Assembly: GCA_021850365.1 (NCBI GenBank) | Contig: JAJZMH010000029.1 | Location: forward strand, 1-52,184 | DNA from: a bacterium | GTDB taxonomy: Bacteria; Patescibacteriota; Saccharimonadia; Saccharimonadales; UBA4665 | DNA: 52,184 bases | Reading direction: 5' to 3' | Part shown: positions 23,976 to 33,248 of the stretch, piece by piece | How the letters are laid out: each line of letters begins with the position of its first letter | Numbering within the stretch: position 1 is the stretch's first letter | The notes under the pieces: generated by a model | What the model saw: only the letters and a program-made list of their open reading frames with translations | Told to the model about the DNA's origin: nothing | Database searches by the model: none | Program-made: the position numbers and the translations under genes

Positions 23976-25169
23976 TCAATCCTTGAGCTTAATTTCAAAG
24001 CTAGATCTAGAGGTTGGATTATTTGCAAAGGCTACAAAATATTGGCGTGTATTAAATAAAATAGAAAGCGATATTAAGATTATTAATAATACAATTCCAA
24101 GACTTCTAGCGATTGGATTTATTGGAAATAATTTTAGCCAGATTTGGAGTAAATAACTTATACCAGTTGCTAAGAATAGATAGAGGACAGGAATTACAAG
24201 GGATAGTGAATTGGATTTATTTAACCCCAATAGAATTAATCCAATTAATAAGAAACTAAATAGTATTTTGGATTGATTGTTATTGAAATGGATTACGTAA
24301 AAATATATTCCTAGAACTACACATACTAATCCAAATATATTAAACATTGGATATCTACCTAACCATATACTAGGGTTATTTGGTCCTAATAAGAAACTAT
24401 GTATAATTCCTTCACCAAAATCTTTAAGTTTTGAAATTATATTAAAATGATTAAAATTTAATCCTAAAAAGACGGATAAAGCAGTAGTCGATTTTATTAA
24501 ATTAATTACCAAAAGGGGTAAACATATAATGCTGAAAATAAGATATAGTGGTAAGGATATTTTATTTTGAAGCTTAATTCCATAATAGATGTCTCCTCTT
24601 TGAATTGCTATTAATGCAATTACAAACCAAATTAATCCTGGAATAAATATTAATAGAGTTAAAACAAAATTAATAATTATGTAAATAGAAGGCGACTCTA
24701 TCCTTTTTTTAAGTAGACTACTTAATAATAGTAAAAGACTTATTCCAAATAAAAATTGTACATCGATTGTTGCAATACGACTTACGCTTATTACCCAAGG
24801 ACTTGTGATGAATAATCCCATACCGAGTAAGGCAGTTTTGTTACCATACCAAAATTTTAAAGCTAATGAAAAAAATATCATTGTAAAAAAACCAAGTATT
24901 ACGCTTACCAATCTTAATAGCAAAATAGATTGGGTTTTAAATATATGATTAACAATAAGTTGCAAGGAGTTATATATTAAATTTAAAGGATTATGGATTA
25001 TGTAATTTAAGGTTAGTTTTTGGTTAAGATTTATGAGCTCTAAGTGGCTAATTCCAGGCATCAATGTAGTTAGTCTAAAACCCAAAACAAATATTATAAG
25101 CAAGGAATAGAAAGCTAAAATATAAAATTGATAATTTTTATAAAATTTATGCTTATTTTTATTCTTCAC
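23976..25169 (-). CDS. Polytopic membrane protein, GT-C/PMT-like
   Basis: 397 residues with about ten hydrophobic segments. The layout of an N-terminal TM helix, an extracytoplasmic loop and then LLLRLVSVILGFFTMIFFSLAL and the loop SPWVISVSRIATIDVQ resembles dolichol-phosphate-mannose/ArnT-type glycosyltransferases (GT-C fold). The usual acidic pair in the first loop is not convincing (HLELINLN), so catalysis is unsure. It ends 37 bp before ybaB and starts 11 bp after dnaB, so it may be cotranscribed with dnaB. The start ATG is chosen for its polar, Lys-rich N-terminus (MKNKNKHKFYKN). Confidence 0.55.
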   Translation of the reverse strand: MKNKNKHKFYKNYQFYILAFYSLLIIFVLGFRLTTLMPGISHLELINLNQKLTLNYIIHNPLNLIYNSLQLIVNHIFKTQSILLLRLVSVILGFFTMIFFSLALKFWYGNKTALLGMGLFITSPWVISVSRIATIDVQFLFGISLLLLLSSLLKKRIESPSIYIIINFVLTLLIFIPGLIWFVIALIAIQRGDIYYGIKLQNKISLPLYLIFSIICLPLLVINLIKSTTALSVFLGLNFNHFNIISKLKDFGEGIIHSFLLGPNNPSIWLGRYPMFNIFGLVCVVLGIYFYVIHFNNNQSKILFSFLLIGLILLGLNKSNSLSLVIPVLYLFLATGISYLLQIWLKLFPINPIARSLGIVLLIILISLSILFNTRQYFVAFANNPTSRSSFEIKLKD

Positions 25170-25180
25170 TATTAAAATTC

Positions 25181-26551
25181 CTACGGGTTGTTCTGATGTT
25201 TAGTATCTACAGAACGAAAACGTTGTTTTTCGTTGTCGAAGTATAACTCAATTCCTCCAGTTGGACCATTTCGATGTTTTTTGATAAATATATCAGTTAT
25301 TTTTTTTCGATCTGTTTCTGGATTATAGTATTCTTCTCTATAAATAAAAGCTACTACATCTGCATCTTGTTCAATAGAACCTGATTCTCTAAGGTCTGCA
25401 AGTTGAGGAATTTGTGGACTACGGCTTTCTACTGAACGAGATAATTGGCTAAGAGCAAGCACAGGTACATTTAATTCTCTAGCTATACCTTTTAGACCCC
25501 TAGAAATTTCACTTATTTCCTGAACCCTATTCCCATCTAGTGCATATCTTCCTGCACCACTCATTAATTGTAGATAATCTATTACTATTAATCCTAAAGG
25601 ATGTTTATGAGCCTCACGTCTGGCTTTGGTTCTAAGATCGGATATAGTAATACCTGGGGTATCATCTATAAATATTGGTGCTTCACTCAATGTGCCCATA
25701 GCTTGACCAATTTTTTCAAAGTCACTATCGGATAGATTCCCAGTTCTTAGAGCCCACGCATCAACGCCAGATTCCATTGATAGTAATCTATCTACTAATT
25801 GTTCTTTACCCATTTCTAAACTAAAAATGAGTATAGGCTGATTAGATTTTAGAGCTATATTATGAGCAAAATTGAGAGCAAGTGCGGTTTTTCCCATTGA
25901 TGGACGTGCTGCAAGAATGAATAGATCGGACTTTTGGAATCCTGCAAGAATATTATCTAAGTCTTTATAACCAGTCGATAATCCACGTATTTTATTTTTA
26001 TCTTTATGAAGATCGTCTAATCTTTCGAAGCTTTCAGCTAGAATTGCTTCTAAGCTAATTATATTTTGGCGAATGTGTTGTTCGGATGCGCTGAATAATT
26101 TCATTTCGGATTCTTCGATTAAATCCTTAATTTTTTTGGATTGGTCCTTACTTAGGTCGCTAATCTCTTGAGCTGTTCTTATTAGTCTTCTTCTCAATGC
26201 TTTTTGGGCAACAATTTCTGCATATTCTTCGATATGAGAAGCAGTTGGAACAAAATTAGTTAATTCAGTAAGATAAGATGATCCACCTATATCTTTTAAA
26301 AAACCTAAAGATGAAAGTTTATCACTTAAGGTTAATACATCAATGGCTTGCTTATCTTCGTATAAATCAATAATTGCCTGATAAATTAGTTGATGTTTCC
26401 GTTCGGTAAAATCATCAATTTTAATTAGATCAGCAATTTTAACAATGGCATCTGCATCTATTAAAATAGAGCCAAGTAAACTAGCCTCGGCTTCTACATT
26501 TTGGGGGATATTGATTAAATCCTCGGTAGTACTAATTGTTCCCTTCACCAT
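25181..26551 (-). CDS. dnaB: Replicative DNA helicase DnaB
   Basis: 456-residue hexameric helicase of the replication fork. N-terminal primase-interacting domain (NVEAEASLLGSILIDADAI), then the RecA-like core with Walker A AARPSMGKTALALNFA, Walker B LIVIDYLQLMSG, the arginine-finger area QLSRSVESRSPQIPQLADLR and RESGSIEQDADVV. The C-terminal GPTGGIELYFDNEKQRFRS is typical. No intein or insertion. It lies downstream of dnaX on the same strand with 56 bp between, so two replisome genes are adjacent. Confidence 0.97.
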   Translation of the reverse strand: MVKGTISTTEDLINIPQNVEAEASLLGSILIDADAIVKIADLIKIDDFTERKHQLIYQAIIDLYEDKQAIDVLTLSDKLSSLGFLKDIGGSSYLTELTNFVPTASHIEEYAEIVAQKALRRRLIRTAQEISDLSKDQSKKIKDLIEESEMKLFSASEQHIRQNIISLEAILAESFERLDDLHKDKNKIRGLSTGYKDLDNILAGFQKSDLFILAARPSMGKTALALNFAHNIALKSNQPILIFSLEMGKEQLVDRLLSMESGVDAWALRTGNLSDSDFEKIGQAMGTLSEAPIFIDDTPGITISDLRTKARREAHKHPLGLIVIDYLQLMSGAGRYALDGNRVQEISEISRGLKGIARELNVPVLALSQLSRSVESRSPQIPQLADLRESGSIEQDADVVAFIYREEYYNPETDRKKITDIFIKKHRNGPTGGIELYFDNEKQRFRSVDTKHQNNP

Positions 26552-26607
26552 AGAGTCTATTCATTATAGTACTTTTTATAGGATGATAATAGATGTATAT
26601 TTAATTT

Positions 26608-28017
26608 CTATCCTAAGTCTACTAATTGAGATTGACCAAATATGGAATTAACTTTATCTAAGCTATCCTTTTGAATTTCTTCTGGTAATTTCAGGTTTTT
26701 ATCTATATTAGTGACTATATTGTAGTTCTGATTAGTTAAAGTCTTTAAAGTATCTGAGATTATTTTCTTATTTTTTGAATCATTAATTCTCTTTTGATGA
26801 AAATCAAATTTAAAATTCAGGTAGATATTATTTTTATCAAATTTGGTCTCTGCCATTCTCAAAATACCATATAAAGTGTTATGCTCTTTTTTAAGTTCAA
26901 GTAATAATTCGTTCCAAGTATCTTTATCTACTTTTGAATATTTGGGGTTTGATTTAGGACTAGGTTCAGTTGATGGTTTTTTATTTCTTTTTGGTTTAGA
27001 TTGAATATTATTGTCTTTAGGTTCAGTTTTCATTTGATTATCTAGATCTTGATCGTAGGGCAATGCTTTTAAGAGAATCAGTTCTAAAAAATTATCTGGA
27101 TCAGTACTTGATCCAACTTGAATTAAATCATTTAACAAATTAAATGCTAATTGATTATTAAGCTTTAAATTATCAGATAGTAGCTTTTGTCTTAATCCTT
27201 CCATTAAGTGATTAGCTATTAATTTTGAATTTTGACCTTGATCATAAAGCTTCCTGATCTCGGAAGAAATATCAAGAAAAGTACTTTTAGGATTTTCAAG
27301 AAGTTCAATTAATTTTTCAATTTGATCAGTAGAAGGAATTCCTAGAAGATAGGTTACGTCTTTAGTTTCTATTTTATTTTTTATAGAGCTAAACTGATCT
27401 AGTAAACTAATACTATCCCTAAAACTTCCCTGTCCGTGTTTTGCGATTATTTCCAAAGCACCATCATCGATTTTTATATTCTCTAATTTAGCAATATCTC
27501 TTAAGTGATTAATAATTAATTGATCAGGAATTGGTCTAAAATTAAACCTTTGTGTTCTACTTATGATAGTCTCAGGAAGCTTATGATATTCAGTAGTTGC
27601 TAATATAAAGATTACGTGAGCTGGTGGTTCTTCTAAGGTTTTTAGAAGCGCATTAAATGCTTCTTTAGTAAGCATATGGACTTCGTCAATAATATATATT
27701 TTATATTTCGATTGAGATGGTAGAATATTAACTTTGTCCTTAAGTTCTCGGATCTCATCAATTCTTCTATTTGAAGCTGCATCAATCTCAATTATATCTA
27801 GATTATTTTGATCATCGATATATGGCGTCTGATTAATTTGATGGGCTAAAATTCTGGCAATTGATGTTTTACCAACTCCTCTTGGTCCAGTAAATAGGTA
27901 GGCATGGCTTAAACGATTATTTTTGATAGCATTTTTTAAGATTTTTGTAATATGATCCTGGCCAATAATTTGGTCCAAAGACTTAGAACGGTATTTTCTA
28001 TATAACACCTTGCTCAT
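26608..28017 (-). CDS. dnaX: DNA polymerase III subunit gamma/tau lacking the zinc module
   Basis: 469-residue clamp-loader ATPase. Walker A GPRGVGKTSIAR (about residues 44-55), the Asp/Glu box as YIIDEVHMLTKEAFNALLK, SRC-like motif ISRTQRFNFR and sensor 2 GSFRDSISLLDQF. Between RILAHQINQ (residue 62) and LDIIEIDAASN (73) the family normally has a four-cysteine zinc module of some 20-25 residues; here only about ten residues without Cys remain. After domain III there is a Lys/Pro/Ser-rich linker and a short C-terminal domain, so it is tau-like but abbreviated. A separate holB-like gene is at 48346. Confidence 0.95.
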   Translation of the reverse strand: MSKVLYRKYRSKSLDQIIGQDHITKILKNAIKNNRLSHAYLFTGPRGVGKTSIARILAHQINQTPYIDDQNNLDIIEIDAASNRRIDEIRELKDKVNILPSQSKYKIYIIDEVHMLTKEAFNALLKTLEEPPAHVIFILATTEYHKLPETIISRTQRFNFRPIPDQLIINHLRDIAKLENIKIDDGALEIIAKHGQGSFRDSISLLDQFSSIKNKIETKDVTYLLGIPSTDQIEKLIELLENPKSTFLDISSEIRKLYDQGQNSKLIANHLMEGLRQKLLSDNLKLNNQLAFNLLNDLIQVGSSTDPDNFLELILLKALPYDQDLDNQMKTEPKDNNIQSKPKRNKKPSTEPSPKSNPKYSKVDKDTWNELLLELKKEHNTLYGILRMAETKFDKNNIYLNFKFDFHQKRINDSKNKKIISDTLKTLTNQNYNIVTNIDKNLKLPEEIQKDSLDKVNSIFGQSQLVDLG

Positions 28018-28057
28018 ATCTTATTTATTATATCAAAAATTAACTTCAAGTAGTTAT

Positions 28058-28567
28058 TTAAATTGCTGCTTCTAAGGCTGCCCATTCGGCATTTTCATCA
28101 TTTTCGGGAACGTTAACACTTACTTGATCACCAGGTTTTGCCTTAAAGTAAGTTACACTTGCAAGTAATATCTGATATTTTTTACTTCCAACAGTGACAA
28201 AGTATTTTCCATTTTCAAGATTTAGCAATCCAACTACTTGTTTTCTTGGGATTGGACCGATTTGCTTGTATAAGAATGTTCCATCTTCAGTAATGGTAAG
28301 TTTTAGGATATCTCCTTGAACAAGTTTAGATTTAGAAGCATAGTTCGCTGGCACAGGGTAAGTTTTTCCGTCACTGCCCACCATATTTTGACCATCAAAA
28401 ACACCTTCAATTATTTTTCCAATAGGTTCATCAACAGGAATTGAGCTTATTTTTTGATCATCTCCAACTAATGAGACAATCAATTCATTTGCTGCGGCTA
28501 AATTAGTTTCAGCCTCACGAATTAAGTTCTTCAGTCTTTTAATTTGTTTTTCGGGTATTTCTGACAT
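28058..28567 (-). CDS. Conserved-type protein of unknown function, coiled coil plus beta barrel
   Basis: 169 residues. An N-terminal coiled coil (EKQIKRLKNLIREAETNLAA), then two compact beta-rich segments, GKIIEGVFDGQNMVGSDGKT and a GDILKLTI/GDQVSVNV repeat that look like small OB or TRAM-type barrels. The C-terminus WAALEAAI is acidic. I recognise no named family. It lies between dnaX and the rplJ-rplL operon on the same strand, an informational neighbourhood that suggests RNA or DNA binding, but that is inference. Promoter candidates upstream are weak: a TATAAT on the minus strand sits about 10 bp before the gene. Confidence 0.7.
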   Translation of the reverse strand: MSEIPEKQIKRLKNLIREAETNLAAANELIVSLVGDDQKISSIPVDEPIGKIIEGVFDGQNMVGSDGKTYPVPANYASKSKLVQGDILKLTITEDGTFLYKQIGPIPRKQVVGLLNLENGKYFVTVGSKKYQILLASVTYFKAKPGDQVSVNVPENDENAEWAALEAAI

Positions 28568-28703
28568 TTTATATTGTTTTTAATAATTATATTAGTTTAC
28601 CTCTTACCAAAACCACCGTTTAAGCGATTCTATTTAACCGTATCACTTTTAAGCAAAATAATCAAAGAAATTATTAAACTGTGGATAACTATCTAAGAAT
28701 AAA

Positions 28704-29117
28704 TTAAGCTAATTCTACGCTAGCACCAGCTTCTTCTAAAGCTTTTTTGGCATTTTCAGCGTCTTCCTTTTTAGCTTTTTCAAGGATTACCTTTGGTGCA
28801 CCATCAACTAAAGCTTTAGCTTCACCAAGACCTAATCCTGTAATATCTTTAACAGCCTTAATGACTGCTACTTTCTGAGCTCCAGGATCTTTTAAGGTAA
28901 CATCAAATTCACTTTTTTCTACAGCTGGTGCTCCACCCGAGGAATCTCCTCCGGCAACTGGTCCAGCTACTGCAACTGCAGGAGCTGCTGCACTTACACC
29001 CCAGTACTCTTCTAAAAAGTGTACAAATTTGGATATTTCAAGCGCACTTAATTTATCTAGTTCTTTTACTAAAGATTCAAACTCTTTAGGGATTTCTACT
29101 TTTTTATCATCTGCCAT
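28704..29117 (-). CDS. rplL: 50S ribosomal protein L7/L12
   Basis: 137 residues, stalk protein. N-terminal dimerisation helices ([22 protein letters not shown]), an Ala/Gly-rich hinge ([15 protein letters not shown]) and the globular C-terminal domain with [20 protein letters not shown] and [17 protein letters not shown]. Longer than the usual 120-125 because of the hinge. Follows rplJ by 14 bp. AAGGAG lies upstream of the ATG. Confidence 0.98.
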   Translation of the reverse strand: MADDKKVEIPKEFESLVKELDKLSALEISKFVHFLEEYWGVSAAAPAVAVAGPVAGGDSSGGAPAVEKSEFDVTLKDPGAQKVAVIKAVKDITGLGLGEAKALVDGAPKVILEKAKKEDAENAKKALEEAGASVELA

Positions 29118-29131
29118 ATTATTTCTCCTTA

Positions 29132-29662
29132 TTAATTAATATTATTTTCTCTAGCCTTTAAGACATATAACAAACTTGTTATATTTGCATTCAAAACTGA
29201 TGCAAATCCACTTAATGGTGCTATTAATGTTCCGACTAAAATTGAACGTAATTGTTCTTTGGATGGTAAAGATGCAAGTACTTTAACGTCATCGCTGTTA
29301 AGCAGTTCACCTTTATTAGTTAATCCCGCTATAAATTCAATATTTGTATTTGATTTAGCAAAATTAGCTAAAGTTTGAGCTGAACCTAACTCATCGTTTT
29401 CATTAAAAGCATATATCAACATATCTTTAAATAGACTTAGATCAATATCTTTGAATTTTGGATTATTGCTTAACGCCTTAATAACTAGTCTATTTTTAAC
29501 TACTTTTACGATTGTGCCATCCTTTTTTGCTTCCTTTCGTAAACTTTCAAGTGCTTGAACACTTGTACCGGCATACTTAGCAGCAACTGTAAGTTTTGAC
29601 TTATCGATCAATTCACCGACTTGGCTTATGATCAATTCTTTCTTATTTTTCGTTAGAGCCAT
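29132..29662 (-). CDS. rplJ: 50S ribosomal protein L10
   Basis: 176 residues; binds 23S rRNA and carries L7/L12 dimers on its C-terminal helix. The N-terminal [20 protein letters not shown] and the central [15 protein letters not shown] are typical. GGAGA lies just before the ATG. The 5' leader folds as an L10 leader (29711-29778), so the operon is probably feedback-controlled by the L10-L12 complex. Confidence 0.97.
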   Translation of the reverse strand: MALTKNKKELIISQVGELIDKSKLTVAAKYAGTSVQALESLRKEAKKDGTIVKVVKNRLVIKALSNNPKFKDIDLSLFKDMLIYAFNENDELGSAQTLANFAKSNTNIEFIAGLTNKGELLNSDDVKVLASLPSKEQLRSILVGTLIAPLSGFASVLNANITSLLYVLKARENNIN

Positions 29663-29710
29663 TTAAAATCTCCATAATTTTAACATAGGTATCGACCAAT
29701 TAACCTATTG

Positions 29711-29778
29711 GTTGCCTAAATAATAGATATAACCTAGGCGACATTTTCAAGGAAAATCCCGTCGCTGTCATTGGCAAC
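29711..29778 (-). promoter_or_regulatory. L10 leader (ribosomal protein autoregulatory RNA)
   Basis: In the transcript, GTTGCC (from 29778) pairs with GGCAAC (to 29711). Inside, GCGAC/GTCGC encloses a GGG bulge followed by ATTTTC-CTT-GAAAAT, a kink-turn-like hairpin. The layout and position 5' of rplJ match the L10 leader family. Confidence 0.7.
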
Positions 29779-29786
29779 TTAACTAA

Positions 29787-29815
29787 AGCATAGCATATAT
29801 TCTTTAAGGTGTAAA
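29787..29815 (-). promoter_or_regulatory. Promoter of rplJ-rplL
   Basis: On the minus strand: TTTACA (complement of 29810-29815), 17-bp spacer, TATGCT (complement of 29787-29792). Transcription would begin close to 29780, just before the L10 leader. Confidence 0.65.
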
Positions 29816-29830
29816 TATATAGAGGAAATT

Positions 29831-30868
29831 TTATTTATATAAATTATTAGTAGCTTCTATCGGATCTATACCGTTTGAAAATTGTTTTTGAAATAGAGCA
29901 ATTCTAGCAATTCCATCTTGAATTATTTGAGGATTTACACCACTTAAGTGGTATCCATCTTGATTTAAAATATGTATATTTGGAAAACGATTAAGTCCTT
30001 CTTCCCATCGATCTTTCTGATTGAACATACTACTATTAAAGAAGGTAACTGTACCGGTCATATTATCAGGAATATTGTTCAAAAAAGATCCAGTTTCGCC
30101 CCTAAAAAGTCCTATTCCTGTTGATATATGCTCAATAATGGATCCTGGATCTGTTGAGATAGTATTGAGCAAATGCCTTTTATCTTCTATTGGTAATTTT
30201 CTGACTTCGATTAATCCATTAATCGCTTCTTGGGACAAATTGATAGCCAGTTCTCCTAAAGATAGATGCATACTTTTAACAGAGTCCTTTAAGCATAAAT
30301 CTATAAATTCGTTATAAATTATTTTTCGTCGATTAATTTGGGCTAACGAATTTAGGGCAATTCCAACCATTGATCCTCTCGAATAGCCAAATAGAATAAC
30401 TGTAGATGTGTCATCGATTTTTTGATCATTTAAGTATTCTAATAACGCAGAATATGAAGTAGCATCTCTTTCTAGAATCTTTTCTTTGTTTAGAGCCATA
30501 TTTAAGAAGTGATTTAGGGCATCACCGATTTTTGGATGTTCAGGGCTAAGACTTATTGCTTTTAATCCGTTTTTGGCAAGTTCTTTGCCTACCAATGTAT
30601 TAAATCCTCGTAGTTCGGTTAACCAAGGGGTTGTATAAACTACAGGTGGTTGTTCGGGGTTATAGTCTTTTGGATTAAAAAATTGTCCGCTATAGTTTAG
30701 TTTTTCAGACCTGTTCGTTACTTCAAATCTAAAATCATCAATGGTTGTGCCATTATCTAAACAATGTCTATGTTCAATTTGAAAATCTGATAGTAGAACA
30801 TCGCTACTAGTAGGAGTTTGTATTTCCTCTTTAGCTATGTTTGGTTTCTCCAAAACTTGACTTGACAT
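29831..30868 (-). CDS. Alpha/beta hydrolase-fold protein
   Basis: 345 residues. Nucleophile elbow FGYSRGSMVG with S163 in a GxSxG motif, an upstream strand-loop PPVVYTTPWLTELRGFN giving the oxyanion region and a candidate catalytic His in the late QDGYHLSG. The 50-residue N-terminus is polar and has no signal peptide. Substrate unknown; the lid segment between about residues 190 and 260 is helical, as in esterases and lipases. The gene is single, with its own upstream region of 67 bp and the L10 operon promoter beyond its 3' end. In contrast to the hydrolase-fold gene at 18531, the nucleophile is intact. Confidence 0.7.
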   Translation of the reverse strand: MSSQVLEKPNIAKEEIQTPTSSDVLLSDFQIEHRHCLDNGTTIDDFRFEVTNRSEKLNYSGQFFNPKDYNPEQPPVVYTTPWLTELRGFNTLVGKELAKNGLKAISLSPEHPKIGDALNHFLNMALNKEKILERDATSYSALLEYLNDQKIDDTSTVILFGYSRGSMVGIALNSLAQINRRKIIYNEFIDLCLKDSVKSMHLSLGELAINLSQEAINGLIEVRKLPIEDKRHLLNTISTDPGSIIEHISTGIGLFRGETGSFLNNIPDNMTGTVTFFNSSMFNQKDRWEEGLNRFPNIHILNQDGYHLSGVNPQIIQDGIARIALFQKQFSNGIDPIEATNNLYK

Positions 30869-30935
30869 TGATTTGTTTTTTTAAACGTTACTACTTTGAA
30901 TAATATTACTATATTAACTAAATGTAAATAGGAGT

Positions 30936-33248
30936 CTATTTAGTTTTTTTTAATTGTTCTAATTTGTATTGTTGATAACGTTCTGCGGCTAAACGAGTTA
31001 GTTCTGGATCCTCGCTTTGGTTAACGAATCTCATAGCTTCACCTAAAATTGGGTGAACTTCTAAAAGCTTCTGATGCATTTGATTAACTAATTTACGGTA
31101 TCCTGGATGACCTTGAGGCGATGTACGTAATTCATGAAGATGCATTGCTTCTCGACCGTTATAACTTATTTTCCAGCGCATTTTATGTCCTAAAAGAGTA
31201 ACGTATTGAGCTTCGTTAAAGTATTTATATTTCTGTAGATAACTGTATAGTTCTAGACTTAAGTCGAAACATTCCTGATATTTATCGACCAATGAAGCTT
31301 TTTCAATTAACTCTGGTATGTCATATCCAAAACGTGGGGTCAGTTTCTGCCATTCTAAGCCACTTACCATCCTATGCCTTTGTAAATCTCTAAAGATACC
31401 ATAATCACAAATTATTTCCCAAGAATAGTTAGCCTTTTCTAATGCTCTACCTGGTTTGTGTCTACGATTAAGTCTTTCGCCTATATAAGTTTTGAATATA
31501 TTTGTTTTTTGTTCGTAACTTAATTTATCTATACTTGCTTTAATTTCAGACAAGGATAAATCTGATGATGGAAAGAGCATTTCTGGAAGAAGATCTAACT
31601 CATTTTTAGGATAATAATCAACCAGAATAGGATCGTTAGATATTTCCTTAGAATAATCATTTTTTAAAATCTTTTGGCTTAATGTATCTATTTTCTGTTG
31701 TGTTTGACTTTTATAAGCAATAAACGCTCCACCTCGATCAGGTTTTTCGGCTCTTTCAAGAAAAACTGGAATCACTTTTTTTGCTTCCTGAAGTAGTTTC
31801 TCCCCAACCGCTTGAGATTCTAAAAGATCATCAGAAAGCAGATGATAGATTAAACTCTCTAGTGCTTGACCTGATGCAAATATCCCTACTGTTGACTTAG
31901 TTGCAACTGGTAGCAATCCTCTAGCAGCGTCACAAGCTTGGGCCTTTATTGCGCTATTCCAGGCCCCATCTCTTTCTTTACTAGGAGTAGATGAAGTTTT
32001 CTTAAGATAATCTGTTAATTGATGAACTATTTCTGAATAATTTTTAAATATCTGATCTAATATTTTTGTGTATTTTAATTTGGCATTATCTTTTAGATTT
32101 TGCGGAATGAAATATTTATATTTTCCATTTTGATCTTTCTGGTCATAATAAATGTATCGAGTCGATTGTTCAAGGTAGGCGGCTAATCTTCCCCATTCCA
32201 ATTTTTTGGTTAAGAGGTTTGATGCATTCTCTATAACAAAATGTAACCCAGCTAACTGTTGAACTGAATCGTCTCCGTATGCTGTAATGACTCTTTGTAA
32301 TAATGTCTTGTCTTTATCTAACTTATTAGCAAATTCATCTAGCAAAATTATCCTTAAATCGTTTCCTCTTCGGCTTAGTCTAGCCATTGCAGCGGCAACA
32401 GTTATTGGGCTTAGGGTATTGTAAAATGCATAGACATCTCCACTTAGATTAGTGACAACCTTAGTTAAATAATCTTTACCATCAGGTGTAATCTGATATT
32501 GATTATCTTTTTGAACTAATAAATTGTTAGTTGTTTTTTGATCCTCGATTTTTTGATTAATTGGACTTTTTTGAAGTATATCTGATACGGAAGTAGGTTT
32601 ACTAATTTGGGTTGGTTGTGAGTTAATATTTAACTTTGGTTTAATGTAATCCCAAATTTTTTGATAAACAACTTGTTGATCATCGACGCTAAAAATGACT
32701 GGATAATTCCTCTGTTTTGCTTCCCATAGATAACCAGATCTGACTCGTTCTAGGAATAGTGCGTCTAGGTTATCAAAACGTTCACCTTGATTTCTGCTTT
32801 TGGTTCTTTCTTTGAGCATCTGGACCGGTGCATCCAGGACTATGCAAATATCTGGTTCAATTCCATCAACTGCAAAATTTATAATCGAATTAATGCTGTT
32901 ATAATCCTTTATATCGGCTCTTCCATAATATTGAATAGCTAAAGTAGTTAAGTAATTTCTGTCAACTAGGCAATTAATTCCATGTTCAGTATTTTGTTTA
33001 ATTATTTTTAGAGTCTGACTTCTGGCAGCATTATATAAAAGCACTTCTGTTTTACTATTCATTGGGTAATTAGGATTTTGAGTAAGAAGTCGGATTGCTC
33101 TAGCTGTTAAATCAGATAAAGTATCTGGTTCTCTGAATGTCTTAACCGGTAAGTTTAAATTTTTAAACTGTTTATATAATTCAAGTAATTGAGTTGTTTT
33201 TCCGACACCTTCAGGACCTTCTAAAACAATGTATAATCCTTTAGTCAT
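30936..33248 (-). CDS. Fused thymidylate kinase and double-domain ThyX thymidylate synthase
   Basis: 770 residues. Residues 1-205 are dTMP kinase: P-loop EGPEGVGKTTQ, DRNYLTT and the LID region SRNQGERFDN. After a linker of some 45 residues come two ThyX-like domains. The first (about 255-490) contains EWGRLAAYLEQSTRYI: EQSTRY (360-365) is the substrate-binding half of the ThyX signature, but the RHR half is missing. The second (about 570-755) contains LQRHRMVSGLEWQKLTPRF: RHR (624-626) is kept but the later Ser of RHRxxSxxxxS is changed. The two domains therefore seem to share one active-site motif. ThyX makes dTMP with FAD and methylene-THF; Tmk then makes dTDP. Overlaps dcd by 8 bp. Confidence 0.88.
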   Translation of the reverse strand: MTKGLYIVLEGPEGVGKTTQLLELYKQFKNLNLPVKTFREPDTLSDLTARAIRLLTQNPNYPMNSKTEVLLYNAARSQTLKIIKQNTEHGINCLVDRNYLTTLAIQYYGRADIKDYNSINSIINFAVDGIEPDICIVLDAPVQMLKERTKSRNQGERFDNLDALFLERVRSGYLWEAKQRNYPVIFSVDDQQVVYQKIWDYIKPKLNINSQPTQISKPTSVSDILQKSPINQKIEDQKTTNNLLVQKDNQYQITPDGKDYLTKVVTNLSGDVYAFYNTLSPITVAAAMARLSRRGNDLRIILLDEFANKLDKDKTLLQRVITAYGDDSVQQLAGLHFVIENASNLLTKKLEWGRLAAYLEQSTRYIYYDQKDQNGKYKYFIPQNLKDNAKLKYTKILDQIFKNYSEIVHQLTDYLKKTSSTPSKERDGAWNSAIKAQACDAARGLLPVATKSTVGIFASGQALESLIYHLLSDDLLESQAVGEKLLQEAKKVIPVFLERAEKPDRGGAFIAYKSQTQQKIDTLSQKILKNDYSKEISNDPILVDYYPKNELDLLPEMLFPSSDLSLSEIKASIDKLSYEQKTNIFKTYIGERLNRRHKPGRALEKANYSWEIICDYGIFRDLQRHRMVSGLEWQKLTPRFGYDIPELIEKASLVDKYQECFDLSLELYSYLQKYKYFNEAQYVTLLGHKMRWKISYNGREAMHLHELRTSPQGHPGYRKLVNQMHQKLLEVHPILGEAMRFVNQSEDPELTRLAAERYQQYKLEQLKKTK

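Noticed and set aside
30925-30951. Hairpin TAAATAG-GAGT-CTATTTA followed by eight T on the plus strand
   Set aside because: No plus-strand gene ends here, and the T-run is the complement of the lysine codons at the end of the Tmk-ThyX gene, so it is not a credible terminator.
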